NCBI GenBank assembly: GCA_039566865.1 | Contig: CM076949.1 | Coordinates: forward strand, 16,654,501 to 16,718,500 | Length of the DNA stretch: 64,000 bases | Direction: 5' to 3' | Source: Aurelia coerulea | Taxonomy: Eukaryota; Cnidaria; Scyphozoa; Semaeostomeae; Ulmaridae | In this document: piece by piece, positions 10,806-21,621 of the stretch | Layout: each line of letters starts with the position of its first letter | How positions within the stretch are numbered: the first letter of the stretch is position 1 | Position numbers and translations under genes: made by a program | Notes under the pieces: model-generated | The model's database searches: none | What the model saw: only the letters and a program-made list of their open reading frames with translations | Told to the model about the DNA's origin: nothing

Positions 10806-11563
10806 TATCACAAAACTATCAAGGTTTACTCGCTGCTAATGGCAAGCGTGATATTGGGAGATGCATTTTAAGCGAAAGTAAAGGATGCTTCTTCAAAAAT
10901 TTTCTTCGTGCTCCGATTTATAGGATAGCTCACAGGATAACTATCACAAAACTATCAAGGTCTCCTCGCTGCTAATAGCAAGCATGACTTTGGGAGATGC
11001 ATGCTAAGCCAAAGTAAAGGATGTTTCTTCAAAAATTTCCTTCGTGCTCTGATTTATAGGATAACTCACAGAATAACTGTCACAAAACTATCAAGGTTTC
11101 CTCACTGCTAATGGCAAGCATGATATTGGGAGATGCATTCTACGCCAAAGTAAAGGGTGTGGCCCCAAAAAATTTCCTGGCCCCTAGGCCCATGCATTTC
11201 CGTGCCTCCCTCTTAATTTACCCTGGCCACGCCACTTATTGATTCCATATGAGCAAGCGTGCATGCCTAAAAACATGGCTATTCTGTGAAGCTTTGACTG
11301 GATCATTAAGGGAAGATGGCTAAGATGCTAGCCAGAGGCAAATTGATGTCGAAAACTGTTTGTTTAATTCTGTTTCAATCGTTGGGAAAACACTGTCTGT
11401 TATAGTTGTATTTTCGGTAGATTGTGGCTGATAGGAAAACTTCATTTTTCATACATTTGCATAAAATATTTATTTCGCAAAAATCGGTCCCACGTGGAAG
11501 AAACTCGGCCCTTTGAGCACAGACCCCCCTCAAAAAATTTGCATTTGCGCCCCTGCGCCCACA

Positions 11564-11931
11564 TTCCAAGCCAATACCAGCCCATATCAATCCCACACTA
11601 TGAAAGTAGCTATTCATAACAGCTAAATTGAATTCAGATCAATGTCTGCAGCCCTTCCTGACTTCCTTGTGTCAAATTTGTACAACTTTCCTGTTTCCAA
11701 ATTCATTGTTGAAATAAGAAGAGATAGCTCCTCCTTCAAATGAAGATGAATGCTAGAATTGAATGCTGTCATAACGTCAAAGAGAGCTTTTGGTAGCAAT
11801 TAACAAGTTGTCGTTGGGCTATAAATTGAAGAGACTTTGATCCTGGTTTTTGTTTCCTGCTGAATGCCATTATTTGGCACAGACCTTCACCACTAAATGC
11901 TCAATTGACGAACATACTGCATAGCTCTTAA
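11564..11931. other. unassigned DNA before the BEL/Pao frame
   Basis: No 5' LTR matching the downstream sequence is visible, so the BEL/Pao copy appears to start abruptly near 11930. Nothing else recognised. Confidence 0.5.
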
Positions 11932-14900
11932 GAGATTCTGGACTTAACCAGCGAGGATAAGTTTGAGGATGAAATATTGGAGTGCAAGCAGTTTTCTGGT
12001 GAGATACAGTACTGTTTAACGCAAATCGAATCGAAATTGAGACTATTATTGAAACCCGAAGAAGGGCAACGTGAGCCGCGTCGTGAATCTATTGGTAGCG
12101 CGCGGAAAGTGAAAACGATGAAATTGCCAACCTTGACTTTGGAGAAGTTTTCAGGCAATCCGACAGAATGGCCGTCTTTCTGGGAGACGTTTAAAGCTGC
12201 AATTGATTCAGACGAAGAGATGGAAGACGTGATGAAATTTAGTTATTTGAAGAGTTATTTGGTAGGCCCAGCAGCACTTGCCGTTGCGGGGCTGAAAGTT
12301 ACGAATTCGACATACAAAGAGGCACTAGATGTTTTGCATAAAAGATTTGGAGACGTTTCAGTAATCATAGGGAATCATATGGATGCGTTGCTTCATTGCC
12401 CTGCAGTTGATGCCATGAGCGATGTTAAGAAGTTGAGAGAACTGTACGACAAGTTGGAAGTGAACGTCAGGAGTTTGGGTGCGCTTGGTTTGCATAGCGG
12501 AGGATATGAGCGAGTCATGTCGCCTGAAATATTGAAGAAGTTGCCGAGTGGACTGCAAGTTATGATTACACGTAAACTGAAAGGTTCGTGTGATTTACAA
12601 TATTTGTTGGAAATATTCCACGAAGAGCTCCTTGTTAGAGAGAAATGTGTTTTGAGCCAAGTTAGCGTAGAGAAAAACAAGCCAGCCACCGCCCCCCAAG
12701 AAGTGACGAGAAACAGATTCACGTATCGAAATCAACAAGCTACCGCAGCAACGTTATACACTGGAAGCCAAGCATATGATAGAAAGTTTGTTATCAAATG
12801 TGCCTATTGCGATGGAGATCACAAGTCTCATTTGTGTACCATTGTCACAGATCATATCGTGCGAAGAAAGATTTTGACGCAAAAGAACCGCTGCTTCATC
12901 TGCTTACGCGCTAATCATCTGGCGCGGAACTGTCGTTCAAACATGACATGCCTAAAATGCAATAGAAGACATCATTCGACTATATGTGAGTGCTATTCCA
13001 AAGCAGGAACAAGCGAAAGAGGTAATGAAGCTGATCAAAAGAGAAGCAGCGTTGAAGCAAAAGTGCCTGAGAGTACGTCAACAACGAATATGCACGTGAG
13101 CGCAAGAAATTCCGTTCTACTGCAGACCGCGCGAGCAGACGTAAAAGCCTCTGGAAAAGCGAGAGGGAGAAGATTAAGATTTGTGTTCGATTCAGGCAGT
13201 CAGAAGAGTTATGTGACAGTCGAGGTAAAGAATGCGTTGGGTCTTCCAGTTATTGGAAGAGATAAACTGCTGATCAAGACGTTTGGAGACGAATCGCCCA
13301 AGGTTCGTGATTGTGAGATCGTGCAACTTTCCGTTGGTTGCAAAAATGGAGAAGAGTCTGTGATGGAAGCATATGTTGTACCTGTGATTTGTACGCCGAT
13401 TAGCAACCAAGTGATTTCGAGAGCGGTGAAACATTATGACCATTTGCGTGGGTTAGATTTAGCGGATTTTGTAGAAGAGGACGAATTGAACGTTGACAGG
13501 AATGTGGACATTTTGGTCGGCGCAGATTTCTATTGGAGATTTGTCACCGGACGTATTGTTCTTGGAAAGAAACCCGGTCCGGTCGCGATGGAGACGAAGC
13601 TAGGGTGGGTGCTGTCAGGGCCCACAGATATGGTAAGTTCTGATTCTGATTCACATGTTATGAGAATTGATACTGTTGTTGTTGATAAAGAAAACTTTGC
13701 GATTGTGAATGAAGTGAAAAGATTTTGGGAAAATGAGGCTATAGGCATAAAAGGAAATGAAGATCAATGTTTGCATGAGAAATTTGTTGATGAAATTGAG
13801 TTTGTAGATAACAGATATGAAGTTAAGTTGCCTTTTAAAGACGGACACCCGATTCTCCCGGACAACTATTCCCTTGCGAAGAGAAGGTTGTTTTCACTTG
13901 TAAATCGATTACAGCAAAACAAAGAGATTGCTGAGCAATATGAGGAGATAATCAAAGATCAGTTAGAAAAGGGAATAGTTGAAAGGGTCGATGAAAGTGC
14001 CGAAGTTGAGTTAGGCAAGGTATCGTATCTTCCACACAGAGAAGTTCTTAGGCCAGACAAGGAAACAACAAAATTAAGAATCGTGTTTGATGCTTCGGCT
14101 AAAAACAATGGGCCTAGCCTTAATGATTGTTTAGACTCTGGTCCTTCATTATTGCCGCTTTTATACGATATTTTATTGAGGTTCAGAGCAAAGAATGTGG
14201 TATTAATTGGAGATATTGAAAAGGCTTTCTTGAATATTTCTGTTGCGCCAGAACACAGGGATACTATGCGTTTTTTGTGGGTAGATGATGTTCAGTCGAA
14301 AGATCCAAAAGTGGTTGTTTACCGGATAGCGAGGGTTTGTTTCGGGGCTGTCTGCAGTCCGTTTTGTTTGAATGCAGTTGTGCAACATCACATTTCGAAA
14401 TTTGAAAATGATAAAGAGTTTGTCGAGAGCGTGAAAAATTCCCTCTATTGTGATGATTTTGTTGGGGGAGAAGAGAGTGAAGAAAGTGCGTTAGCTCTCT
14501 ACCAAAAATTGAAGGATCGATTCAGACAAGGGGGTTTCAACATGCGAAAATGGCATTCGAATTCTGAGGAAGTTTTGGCGAAAATTGAGCGATTTGAAAA
14601 TGAGGTTGGCCCCCAGGAAAATGCGAGACTGCCCGAAGAAAAGTTATCGGACATGTCTTTGTTGAAAAATGATTCCGAGAAGCCTGAGGAGAGTAAGGTT
14701 TTGGGCATGATTTGGAACTCGAAGTCGGGCGAACTGGCTTATGATTTTGATGCGATGCTCGGGTCTTCTGAGAAGGAGCAAGTTACGAAGCGCGATGTGC
14801 TTGCCACGACAGCTAAGATTTTCGATCCGCTTGGTTTGATAAGTCCGGTTATTGTCCCTTTGAAATTGGTGTTTCAGAAGTTATGCAAACAAACTAATGA

Positions 14901-15636
14901 TTGGAACTCATTGATAGATGAGTCTATTTTTATTATCGAACGTGCAAGCTGGTTTGGATGTCTTTACGAACGTCTCGTACAATCAGTGAAGAAGTGTTTG
15001 AAGAAAGTTTTGCAAAGCGCGAAATTGAACTACGAGGAACTTTTAACAGATTTAATCAAAATCGAGGGAATGCTGAATTGTAGACCCCTCACTTACGTCT
15101 GCGATGAGTTGGGACAGGTTCTAACCCCTTCTCGTTTAATTTGTGGTCACCGAGTGTTAGACAAACCTAGTAAAGAAGATGAGTGCAAGATCGATGTTGT
15201 CGAAAATCGAAAATCGTTGTATCGAAGTCGCTATTTAGAGAAGCTGTTGGATCATTTCAGATATCGATTTAGACACGAGTATTTGACCAGTTTACCAGAA
15301 TTCCACGTTGGAAAACAATCGTTGACAAATAGAGTTATCAAGGTCGGTCACGTTGTTACAATACATGAAGATAAACGACTGCATCAGTTATGGAACCTGA
15401 GACAAGTGACAAAGTTGCTTGCTGGTAAAGATGGAAACGTTCATAGTGCAGTTGTGAGAGTTTTCAGAAAAGGAAGAGTAGCAGATTTTAGAAGACCAAT
15501 CAAGAAACTTTATCCAGTTGAGATAGCAGATGCAGAAGAGAATACGGAAGGTAGGAGGACAATGGTCATCAAGAAGGATAAAGAGCCTCGGATTAGAACA
15601 GTGCTGGACGAAAACGTTGGTGAGATGATTCATTGA
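11932..15636 (+). CDS. BEL/Pao Gag-Pol polyprotein, internally deleted but in frame
   Basis: Retrotransposon polyprotein. From 11977 (a TTG; the open frame begins at 11932 after a stop, and Gag looks N-terminally truncated): Gag DUF1759-like region, residues about 45-225; three Cys/His knuckles, about 275-340 (CFICLRANHLARNC, CLKCNRRHHSTIC); aspartic protease of DUF1758 type with FDSGS at about 404-408; reverse transcriptase about 690-960 with LRIVFDASAKN and catalytic YCDD at 824-827. At residue about 982 (base about 14920) the frame passes from WNSLIDE straight into FIIERASWFG, the end of the integrase core near its catalytic Glu. RNase H, the integrase zinc domain and the first two catalytic Asp are missing, some 500 residues short of the usual length. 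The C-terminal DUF5641-like domain is intact. No stop or frameshift in 1219 codons, so the deletion kept frame. Confidence 0.88.
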   Translation, partial: EILDLTSEDKFEDEILECKQFSGEIQYCLTQIESKLRLLLKPEEGQREPRRESIGSARKVKTMKLPTLTLEKFSGNPTEWPSFWETFKAAIDSDEEMEDVMKFSYLKSYLVGPAALAVAGLKVTNSTYKEALDVLHKRFGDVSVIIGNHMDALLHCPAVDAMSDVKKLRELYDKLEVNVRSLGALGLHSGGYERVMSPEILKKLPSGLQVMITRKLKGSCDLQYLLEIFHEELLVREKCVLSQVSVEKNKPATAPQEVTRNRFTYRNQQATAATLYTGSQAYDRKFVIKCAYCDGDHKSHLCTIVTDHIVRRKILTQKNRCFICLRANHLARNCRSNMTCLKCNRRHHSTICECYSKAGTSERGNEADQKRSSVEAKVPESTSTTNMHVSARNSVLLQTARADVKASGKARGRRLRFVFDSGSQKSYVTVEVKNALGLPVIGRDKLLIKTFGDESPKVRDCEIVQLSVGCKNGEESVMEAYVVPVICTPISNQVISRAVKHYDHLRGLDLADFVEEDELNVDRNVDILVGADFYWRFVTGRIVLGKKPGPVAMETKLGWVLSGPTDMVSSDSDSHVMRIDTVVVDKENFAIVNEVKRFWENEAIGIKGNEDQCLHEKFVDEIEFVDNRYEVKLPFKDGHPILPDNYSLAKRRLFSLVNRLQQNKEIAEQYEEIIKDQLEKGIVERVDESAEVELGKVSYLPHREVLRPDKETTKLRIVFDASAKNNGPSLNDCLDSGPSLLPLLYDILLRFRAKNVVLIGDIEKAFLNISVAPEHRDTMRFLWVDDVQSKDPKVVVYRIARVCFGAVCSPFCLNAVVQHHISKFENDKEFVESVKNSLYCDDFVGGEESEESALALYQKLKDRFRQGGFNMRKWHSNSEEVLAKIERFENEVGPQENARLPEEKLSDMSLLKNDSEKPEESKVLGMIWNSKSGELAYDFDAMLGSSEKEQVTKRDVLATTAKIFDPLGLISPVIVPLKLVFQKLCKQTNDWNSLIDESIFIIERASWFGCLYERLVQSVKKCLKKVLQSAKLNYEELLTDLIKIEGMLNCRPLTYVCDELGQVLTPSRLICGHRVLDKPSKEDECKIDVVENRKSLYRSRYLEKLLDHFRYRFRHEYLTSLPEFHVGKQSLTNRVIKVGHVVTIHEDKRLHQLWNLRQVTKLLAGKDGNVHSAVVRVFRKGRVADFRRPIKKLYPVEIADAEENTEGRRTMVIKKDKEPRIRTVLDENVGEMIH

Positions 15637-15721
15637 CCGTGAGTACAAAGTAGTTTAGGTTGCTGGGTATTTAATCGCGTTTAGTTTATCGTAGTTATGG
15701 GTATCGTTGTGTTATCGCATT

Positions 15722-15745
15722 TCCCGCGCGGGGAGTGTGGAAAAA
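15722..15745 (+). other. probable polypurine tract and start of BEL/Pao 3' LTR
   Basis: About 90 bp after the BEL/Pao stop, GCGCGGGGAG is followed by TGTGGAAAAAGC, the layout expected for a polypurine tract abutting an LTR. No 5' LTR survives for comparison, so the LTR length cannot be fixed. Confidence 0.5.
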
Positions 15746-16328
15746 GCTGAGGACTGGACCGAGTATGTATATTAATTAGTTTTTGACGTTTTGTAGTTAG
15801 TAGTCTAGAGTTCGAGCTATGGTCGATTTGAGCTTGGAGAGAGACGCAACGAGGCGTACTTGAAAATACTACAGCTCTTTCAAAATTTCAGGGAGGAGAA
15901 GTCCATACCATACCAGCCATACTTTGACATCTAATTTTTCCGAACAAAAAATGGCGTTAAACAGTCACTGAAGATTTCCATCTTAACAAGACCTCCTATA
16001 AATGAGTCAATGAATGCAACTGCAGATTATGCAAGACTTTCCTGGCAGAAATTGAGTTCTTGCAATGGGGATGTCTACGGCAACGCAGCTTGGTACACAT
16101 GATTACCAAGCAATTATGATTCTAAAAATAGCATACTATGCTAATTAGTCACATGATGTGTTGTTAGGCAACAGCAAAACCATTGAAATTTGCTGATTTT
16201 GATTTTCCTCAGAAAAATTAATATTTTTCAGCGACAAATTGTCAATAAATAACTGTTAAAGCTATAGACTATAGATATGACACAAATTGACTTGAAAATT
16301 GTCATCAAAGGTTCTTTCTTTTTAATTC
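15746..16328. other. probable BEL/Pao LTR remainder and spacer
   Basis: Non-coding. May contain the rest of a single 3' LTR, but without a partner copy I cannot define its end. Confidence 0.4.
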
Positions 16329-16330
16329 TA

Positions 16331-16928
16331 CTGGATGTCCAAAAAAGTGTAACTATGTGGTTTTCTACAGCGATGTGAACTTAGCTTCAATCGAAACCCT
16401 CCAATTGCTCCCCGATAATTAACTTGAACATAGATATCTCGTTCGTTGGTATTGGTGCTTTGAGAGCAGAAATATTAGCCTTAGAGCCTCAATTTTTGCC
16501 CACCTGCTAGCCGAGCTTTGGCATTTTGCCCTAGACAAATTCTTGAGATACAGCGAACAAATCAACGATAGCCTGGATAAACTTTAAATAATGTTACATC
16601 TAGTTATATTCTGTTTGCCAGAAGTCACCCTCCAATCACCCATTTAGGCAATTTTTTTATCTTTCTTTGATTTCAGTTTTTATTATTTCGATGTGCGTCA
16701 AGAATTTGCTTAGGCCAAAAGGCCAAAGCTGTGGTTTGCAGATGGGTTACAAGTTTGAGCTTTCAAGATCAATATTTTTGCTCTCAAAGCACTAGTACCA
16801 ACAAAATGGGGTATCTATGTTCAAGTTAACTATCTAGGAACATTTTGGGAGTTGATTATCAACTTATCAAAGCTAAATTCATATCGCTGGACCGAGCCAA
16901 ATCTGTCTACATTGTTTGCGATACCTGA
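16331..16928. mobile_element. mariner-type foldback MITE, second copy of family F
   Basis: Shares long blocks with 7503-8106: AATTAACTTGAACATAGATA, GGTATTGGTGCTTTGAGAGC, CCAGAAGTCACCCT. Ends are decayed (CTGGATGTCC and, inverted, TATCAGGTATCGC) between TA dinucleotides. Arms of about 250 bp fold back on each other. Older than the first copy by the state of its ends. Confidence 0.75.
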
Positions 16929-16930
16929 TA

Positions 16931-17561
16931 CCTTTATAAAACTACCGATCAAAGTCATGCTTGATACCCTGAAAAATTTGCTGATGCCATATTGCAGCTT
17001 AAACCAAGTTTTTGTGATATAAATGATATGAAATTGATCTTCAATTGCATATATTTATCATAGATATGAGGTCATATGTAAGTATGACGTCATATGTTGT
17101 AAAATTTGCTAGTGTGGACAAAACACAAAGTAATGCATGTTAAATGAAAGAACACTTTAAGGCAAATTCATTCGTACCAATTTCATTGAAGTCAGATGTG
17201 TACAAGAAATGATGTGCATGTTTTAATGATGTTCTGCTAGGGCTGTTGTCAAAGAGCTGCCATGTACAGTCATGTGACCAATTATATGACAAAACCTAAA
17301 CTAAAGCTTATTTGGTGCAATATTTGAAAAAAATTACACAAGGTTGCAGTCTTTTTATGTTTAGTTTTAGAGCAGTTACAGGAAGCATGGTTAGGGGAGG
17401 CCTTTTTGCCTCCTTGTGTGTTTATTGGAGAGTCCATGCCAACATGTCTTACATTTCAAACTCTGAGCTGTTGACACAGGCCTAACTGCGATTTAGTGCA
17501 GCTCGATGAATTTTACAGTCAGAATACCAGAAAATGGTAGATTGCATTATCTGCATGTTGA
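16931..17561. other. no recognisable gene
   Basis: AT-rich spacer before the Penelope-like element. I find no RT palm motifs here, which supports 5' truncation of that element. Confidence 0.5.
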
Positions 17562-18587
17562 TTGGTTTCGCCTTCAAATTGCTCTTATTTATCGAAAACT
17601 CCTATTAATCATATACTAGTTACTGATACTCATCAGCTTCTTCATCGTTCCTCGTGTCATCCAGGTCATACGAAAAAGGGCATTCCCTATGGGCAGGCCC
17701 TTCGAATTCGTCGTATCTGCTCAGAAGACTCATTTTTTGAAAATCGATTGGAAAACTTGGAAAATTTTCTTTTGGATCGGGGGTACAATAGGGGAGAAAT
17801 AGAGGGACAGTTTAATAGGGTAAGGGGGTTGGATCGGAATACCCTCCTGGATCGGAACCAAAAGCACCGGGATGATACGAGGATAGCCCTGGTTTTAACA
17901 TTCCATCCAGCATTTCATAAAGTTTACGACATTTTGCAAACTTGTTTGAATGCACTCTTTGTTGATAATGAACATCGACATATTTTCAAGGATAAGATTT
18001 TTGTTTCGTTCAGAAGGGCTAAAAATTTCAAGGATACTCTGGTTCGGGCCAAAGTTTACCAACAAACGGATGAACAAGCTGAAAAGGGCACTTTCAAATG
18101 TAATGGCAGGAGAAGCTGTCAAATTTGTGCACTCATTGTTGAAGGGGAGACATTTCGAAATTTTAATGACTCTCGACGCTTTACGATCTCCTCTGGTGCT
18201 TATCATTGCAACTCGGAGAATGTAGTCTACTTGTTGCAATGTGATTGCTGCAATAACAAATATGTGGGCAGCACAAAAACCAAATTTCGGCAAAGATTTA
18301 ATGTGTACAAATCATATTTTCGAACATATGCACGTAAATACAATGATGGCAGTCTTGACAGGGGTAAGGCGGTACCACAGGCGGGTTTCTTTGGGCATTT
18401 TTTTAGTGAAGGCCATCAGGGTGCTTTTTCGGTCAGCATAAGAATAATTGATGGGGCTTTAGATGTTTACTCACTTCGTAGAAAAGAATTATTTTGGCAA
18501 TACAAATTGGGAACCTTTGCACCCAACGGTCTCAATGAAAGAGCGGCTGATGTTGAATTGGATATGTTCGCCTGTGGGGTCGCCTGA
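17562..18587 (+). CDS. Penelope-like element: RT C-terminus plus GIY-YIG endonuclease (5' truncated)
   Basis: Penelope-like retroelements join an RT to a C-terminal GIY-YIG nuclease that nicks the target. This open frame starts inside the end of the RT (TDTHQLLHRSSCHPGHTKKG, residues about 21-40; IPYGQALRIRRICS follows), then an alpha-helical linker, the Cys motif GTFKCNGRRSCQIC at about 176-189, and the GIY-YIG core: VVYLLQC at 221-227, YVGST at 234-238 and the Arg in RQRF at 243-246. A stop follows at 341. The first codon is a TTG and the true element start is missing; the RT catalytic YxDD is absent. The endonuclease module itself has no stop. DIRS-like or stand-alone GIY-YIG proteins are less likely because of the RT tail. 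Confidence 0.85.
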   Translation: MVSPSNCSYLSKTPINHILVTDTHQLLHRSSCHPGHTKKGIPYGQALRIRRICSEDSFFENRLENLENFLLDRGYNRGEIEGQFNRVRGLDRNTLLDRNQKHRDDTRIALVLTFHPAFHKVYDILQTCLNALFVDNEHRHIFKDKIFVSFRRAKNFKDTLVRAKVYQQTDEQAEKGTFKCNGRRSCQICALIVEGETFRNFNDSRRFTISSGAYHCNSENVVYLLQCDCCNNKYVGSTKTKFRQRFNVYKSYFRTYARKYNDGSLDRGKAVPQAGFFGHFFSEGHQGAFSVSIRIIDGALDVYSLRRKELFWQYKLGTFAPNGLNERAADVELDMFACGVA

Positions 18588-18807
18588 ATACAGTCATTCC
18601 ATTTGAATAAGTCTTAGGCTTTATCTTGGGGGCATGCTTCCTTTCGTATTTCGTGTCAGTGTGCACGTGGTGTCAGGGTGGAATTCCCTGTCTTGCCATC
18701 TAGGGATTTAGCAATTTAAGCAAATCCCAGGAGGGTCGTTGGGAGGCGTGCTTCTTCGTTTGCTTGAGACTTTATATACGCAGCACTGTGATCCAGACAG
18801 GGAATTA
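18588..18807 (+). other. Penelope-like element 3' region
   Basis: Non-coding stretch between the GIY-YIG stop and the left end of the foldback element; probably 3' UTR. No terminal repeat found. Confidence 0.4.
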
Positions 18808-19559
18808 ATCCCAAAAAATGAAAATACGAGTATACACTATTTGAGGGTTTCATCATGGCGCAGAGACATTGAGCTATTCGATAAAACAAAAATTTCTTAA
18901 ATCCGACTCATAAATCCAGAGATATGATTTTTTAAAGTTTGACTAAATTGCGAACAGTTGTTTACATTGCAATTTCCGGCCTTTTGTTTGTGTTATCGTT
19001 GAAACCCATACATTCAAGTTCTTGTAACTCTTCAACAAATGCACCGATTTTTTGAAACTTTTTGTATTTTACAGATATACACCTAAGCTATCTAAAAATA
19101 CAAAGCTATTTGCAAAATCTCAAGTTGGTATATCAATATTTGTCAAAATGGTGTATGACCTTTTTAAGCACAAAAACCAAGCAAATTATCAAAATTCCGT
19201 TTGTTATAGTGAAAACAAAAAATCTAACTAAATCTAACTCTTCAAAAAAAATATCACAATTGAATGTGATGTCTTGAGAGAATTTCTACCAAAGGATTTG
19301 TACAGCTTCGTACAGGAAAAAAAGTTATCACACATTTGGTATGATAGGCCCTTTTGGTTTAACGTTGATTTTTTGGCAATGATTTTTGGCTTTGTACATG
19401 ATTGAACTGTTCCGCATACGAACAGTGTTTATGCAAACTACTTTCAACTATCTTAGCTTTACTTGAGTAAAGCTTGTGTCTCTAAAGTATTTAGTTTTTG
19501 GTCGATAATCTAATTCTCATTGTACATGTCCTTGATAAGGCCTCTTCTCGGTTTAGTGT

Positions 19560-19905
19560 ATCGATCACCTCACTTTAATGATAATTGACTGCCTGATCTT
19601 GGTCGGCTACGTTTTTTAACTCGTTCATCTACTTCATCACTGAACACTCTTTCTTTTACACGCCAGGCTTCATCCTTGACTTTAACTTGATACAATTTTT
19701 GGAGTACTAATTGAATTTTATATGCGTCTTCCTTCAGCCCCCCTTTCCTCTATCAGTTTATCAGTTAGATCCTTAAATTTCGCAGTATATTTCGTGTTCT
19801 ACTTCGTACTTTTATCCTTTAAATCACCGTTTTCAACTATGAAATCATAAAGCTCACCATTCGTTGTGATAAACGTGATTGATTTTGTGACACATAGCTA
19901 TTGGA
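19560..19905 (-). pseudogene. unidentified coding relic inside the foldback element
   Basis: On the minus strand, two overlapping frames give a protein-like, charged sequence: SITFITTNGELYDFIVENGD then KFKDLTDKLIEERG, and after a frameshift at a G-run LKEDAYKIQLVLQKLYQVKV, VFSDEVDERVKKRSRPRSGS, ending in a stop. The composition (many K, E, D and spaced hydrophobics) suggests a helical coiled region. I do not recognise it. It could be a phage-integrase- or transposase-associated protein, or a captured host exon. Confidence 0.35.
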
Positions 19906-19935
19906 ATACTACAGGCCAGTAGTTTTGTGTTTTAA

Positions 19936-20466
19936 AGGCATTGAGTCATGGTAAATAGACCGCGTATACCCAATTTGCAAAAATCGCTGAGTCATGATGA
20001 TAGCTTACTCCAATCTGATTGGCTGTGATCCAAACTGCACACATGATATTCTCACCTGAATATGTTCTTAAAGCTTTATTATCGGGGTTTCGCTTTGAAG
20101 TCAACAAGGTGTAATTTCACATAGCAAAGAAAACAAAAGGATCTGACGACCGTCTCTCATGGCGTTACAAGACAACTGATAAAGTGAGGCTATGAATATA
20201 AAACAAAGCGCTCGCATGACAATTTTCAGGATTATCTCAATAAAAGGATAGCAATGTGCTTAGGGCCAAGGGATTCAATTAAATAACGAGTTTTTGTGGG
20301 GATTAACAAAAAGAGTTAGGTTTAAAAAATGCGAAACATAGGCGACGCGCCACGAGAAGCCAGACGGGACAGCCAAGTTCATCTCTGATCACATGAAAAC
20401 AGACTGATCACATGAAAGGAGACAGACCCCCAGCGGAGAATCGCTATTTACCATGACTCAATGCCT
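19936..20466. mobile_element. TTAA-flanked MITE, 531 bp
   Basis: TTAA at 19932-19935 and 20467-20470. Inverted ends AGGCATTGAGTCATGGTAAA and its complement (23 bp). TTAA duplication is used by piggyBac and Kolobok transposases; the end does not start CCC, so Kolobok-like is possible. Lies inside the large foldback element. Confidence 0.8.
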
Positions 20467-21621
20467 TTAACAGTCATTGTTTTATTTTGTGGTAGGAACT
20501 GACTTGGAAATTAACATAGAAAAAACTCTGCGTCTCAATGAGGCATGTGAAACATACAGGCTTGGCTTGGGTCAGTCATAGTTACGAGAAAAAATGTTTT
20601 TTATTGTTTTGCAGTTTCATATCAGTTTATGTAAAGTTGCGTCATCCTGTAATTTGAGCACTCCCTGCATCCCATATACAGTATGGTGAGCTGCAGACAT
20701 TCTCTATGCGTACTATCAAAGTTTAAAAGTTGAATATATATTTTGAAATAACGAGGTAAAGTTGCCTTGCCTTAAACAAAGAGGCATTTAAGGCGAATAA
20801 GTGAATGGAAAAGTAGTGATAGGGGAATGTAGGCAGTAGTTATGTTCCAATAAAAGTCGCCACAAGCATATCCGGACTATTGACGCCTCTTCCCTGCCAT
20901 ATCAAAGCCCTTGAAAACAGTCAGTTAACATTTTCATTGACTATGGAATCAAGATAAAGATAAAAACCGAGTCGACAGACAAGAAGCATGAAAATGTTAT
21001 ACCAGAACAAGATCTTTATCAACAGTTGGTCGTCAAGGCTTCAGTGGGTACGACCATAACCAAACACAAACTGAAAAGGACCTACCATACCAAATGTGTG
21101 ATAACGTTTTTTCCTGTACGAAGCTGTTCAAATCCTTTGGCAGAAATTCTCTCAAGACATCATATTCAATTTTAATATTTTTTTCGAAGAGTTAGATTTA
21201 GTTAGATTTTTTGTTTTCACTATAACAGACGGAATGTTGATAATTTGCCTGGTTTTTATGCTTAAAAAGGTCATACGCCATTTTGACAAATATTGATATA
21301 CCAACTTGAGATTTTAAAAAAAGCTTTGTTTTTTAAGATAGCTTAGGTGTTTATCTGTAAGACAAAAAAGTTTCAAAAAATCGGTGCATTTATTGAAGAG
21401 ATACAAGAACTTGAATTTCTGGGTTTTCAACGATACAACAAACAAAAGGCCGGAAATTGCAATGTAAACATCAGTTCGCAATTTAGTCAAACTTTAAAAA
21501 ATCATATCTCTGGATTTATAAGACGGATTTAAGAAATTTTTGTTTTATCGAATAGCTCAATGTCTCTTAGCCATGAGGAAACCCTTAAATAGTGTATATT
21601 CGTATTTTCATTTTTTGGGAT

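Larger units (their letters stand above)
9700..11165. repeat. tandem array of about 135-bp units (about 5 copies, two interrupted)
   Basis: Each unit contains TCACAAAACTATCAAGG, GCTAATGGCAAGCATGATAT, GGGAGATGCATTCTAAGCC, GTTTCTTCAAAAATTTTC and GTGCTCCGATTTATAGGATA. Units lie at about 9700-9789/10071-10202, 10808-10938, 10939-11076 and 11077-11165. They give the empty-site sequence for both nested insertions. Confidence 0.85.
9467..11555. mobile_element. hAT-like non-autonomous element with internal tandem repeats
   Basis: Ends CAGGGGCGCAAATG and CATTTGCGCCCCTG are perfect inverted repeats, flanked by an exact 8-bp duplication CGCCCACA (9459-9466 and 11556-11563), the hAT signature. The interior is largely a tandem array of units of about 135 bp and holds two nested transposons (9790-10062 and 10205-10805). 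Without them the element would be about 1.2 kb. No transposase frame is visible, so it would depend on a hAT transposase in trans. Confidence 0.9.
18808..21621. mobile_element. large foldback element with arms of about 550 bp
   Basis: The left arm (18808-about 19358) and right arm (about 21075-21621) are inverted copies: ATCCCAAAAAATGAAAATAC at both ends, then ATTGAGCTATTCGATAAAAC, CAAGTTGGTATATCAATATT and others. The arms differ by scattered substitutions. The middle 1.7 kb holds a TTAA-flanked MITE and a coding relic. I cannot see a convincing target duplication, so the superfamily is unknown. Confidence 0.75.

Noticed and set aside
11600..11976. 5' LTR for the BEL/Pao element
   Set aside because: I looked for the downstream TGTGGAAAAAGC sequence and found no copy upstream of gag; the element seems truncated.
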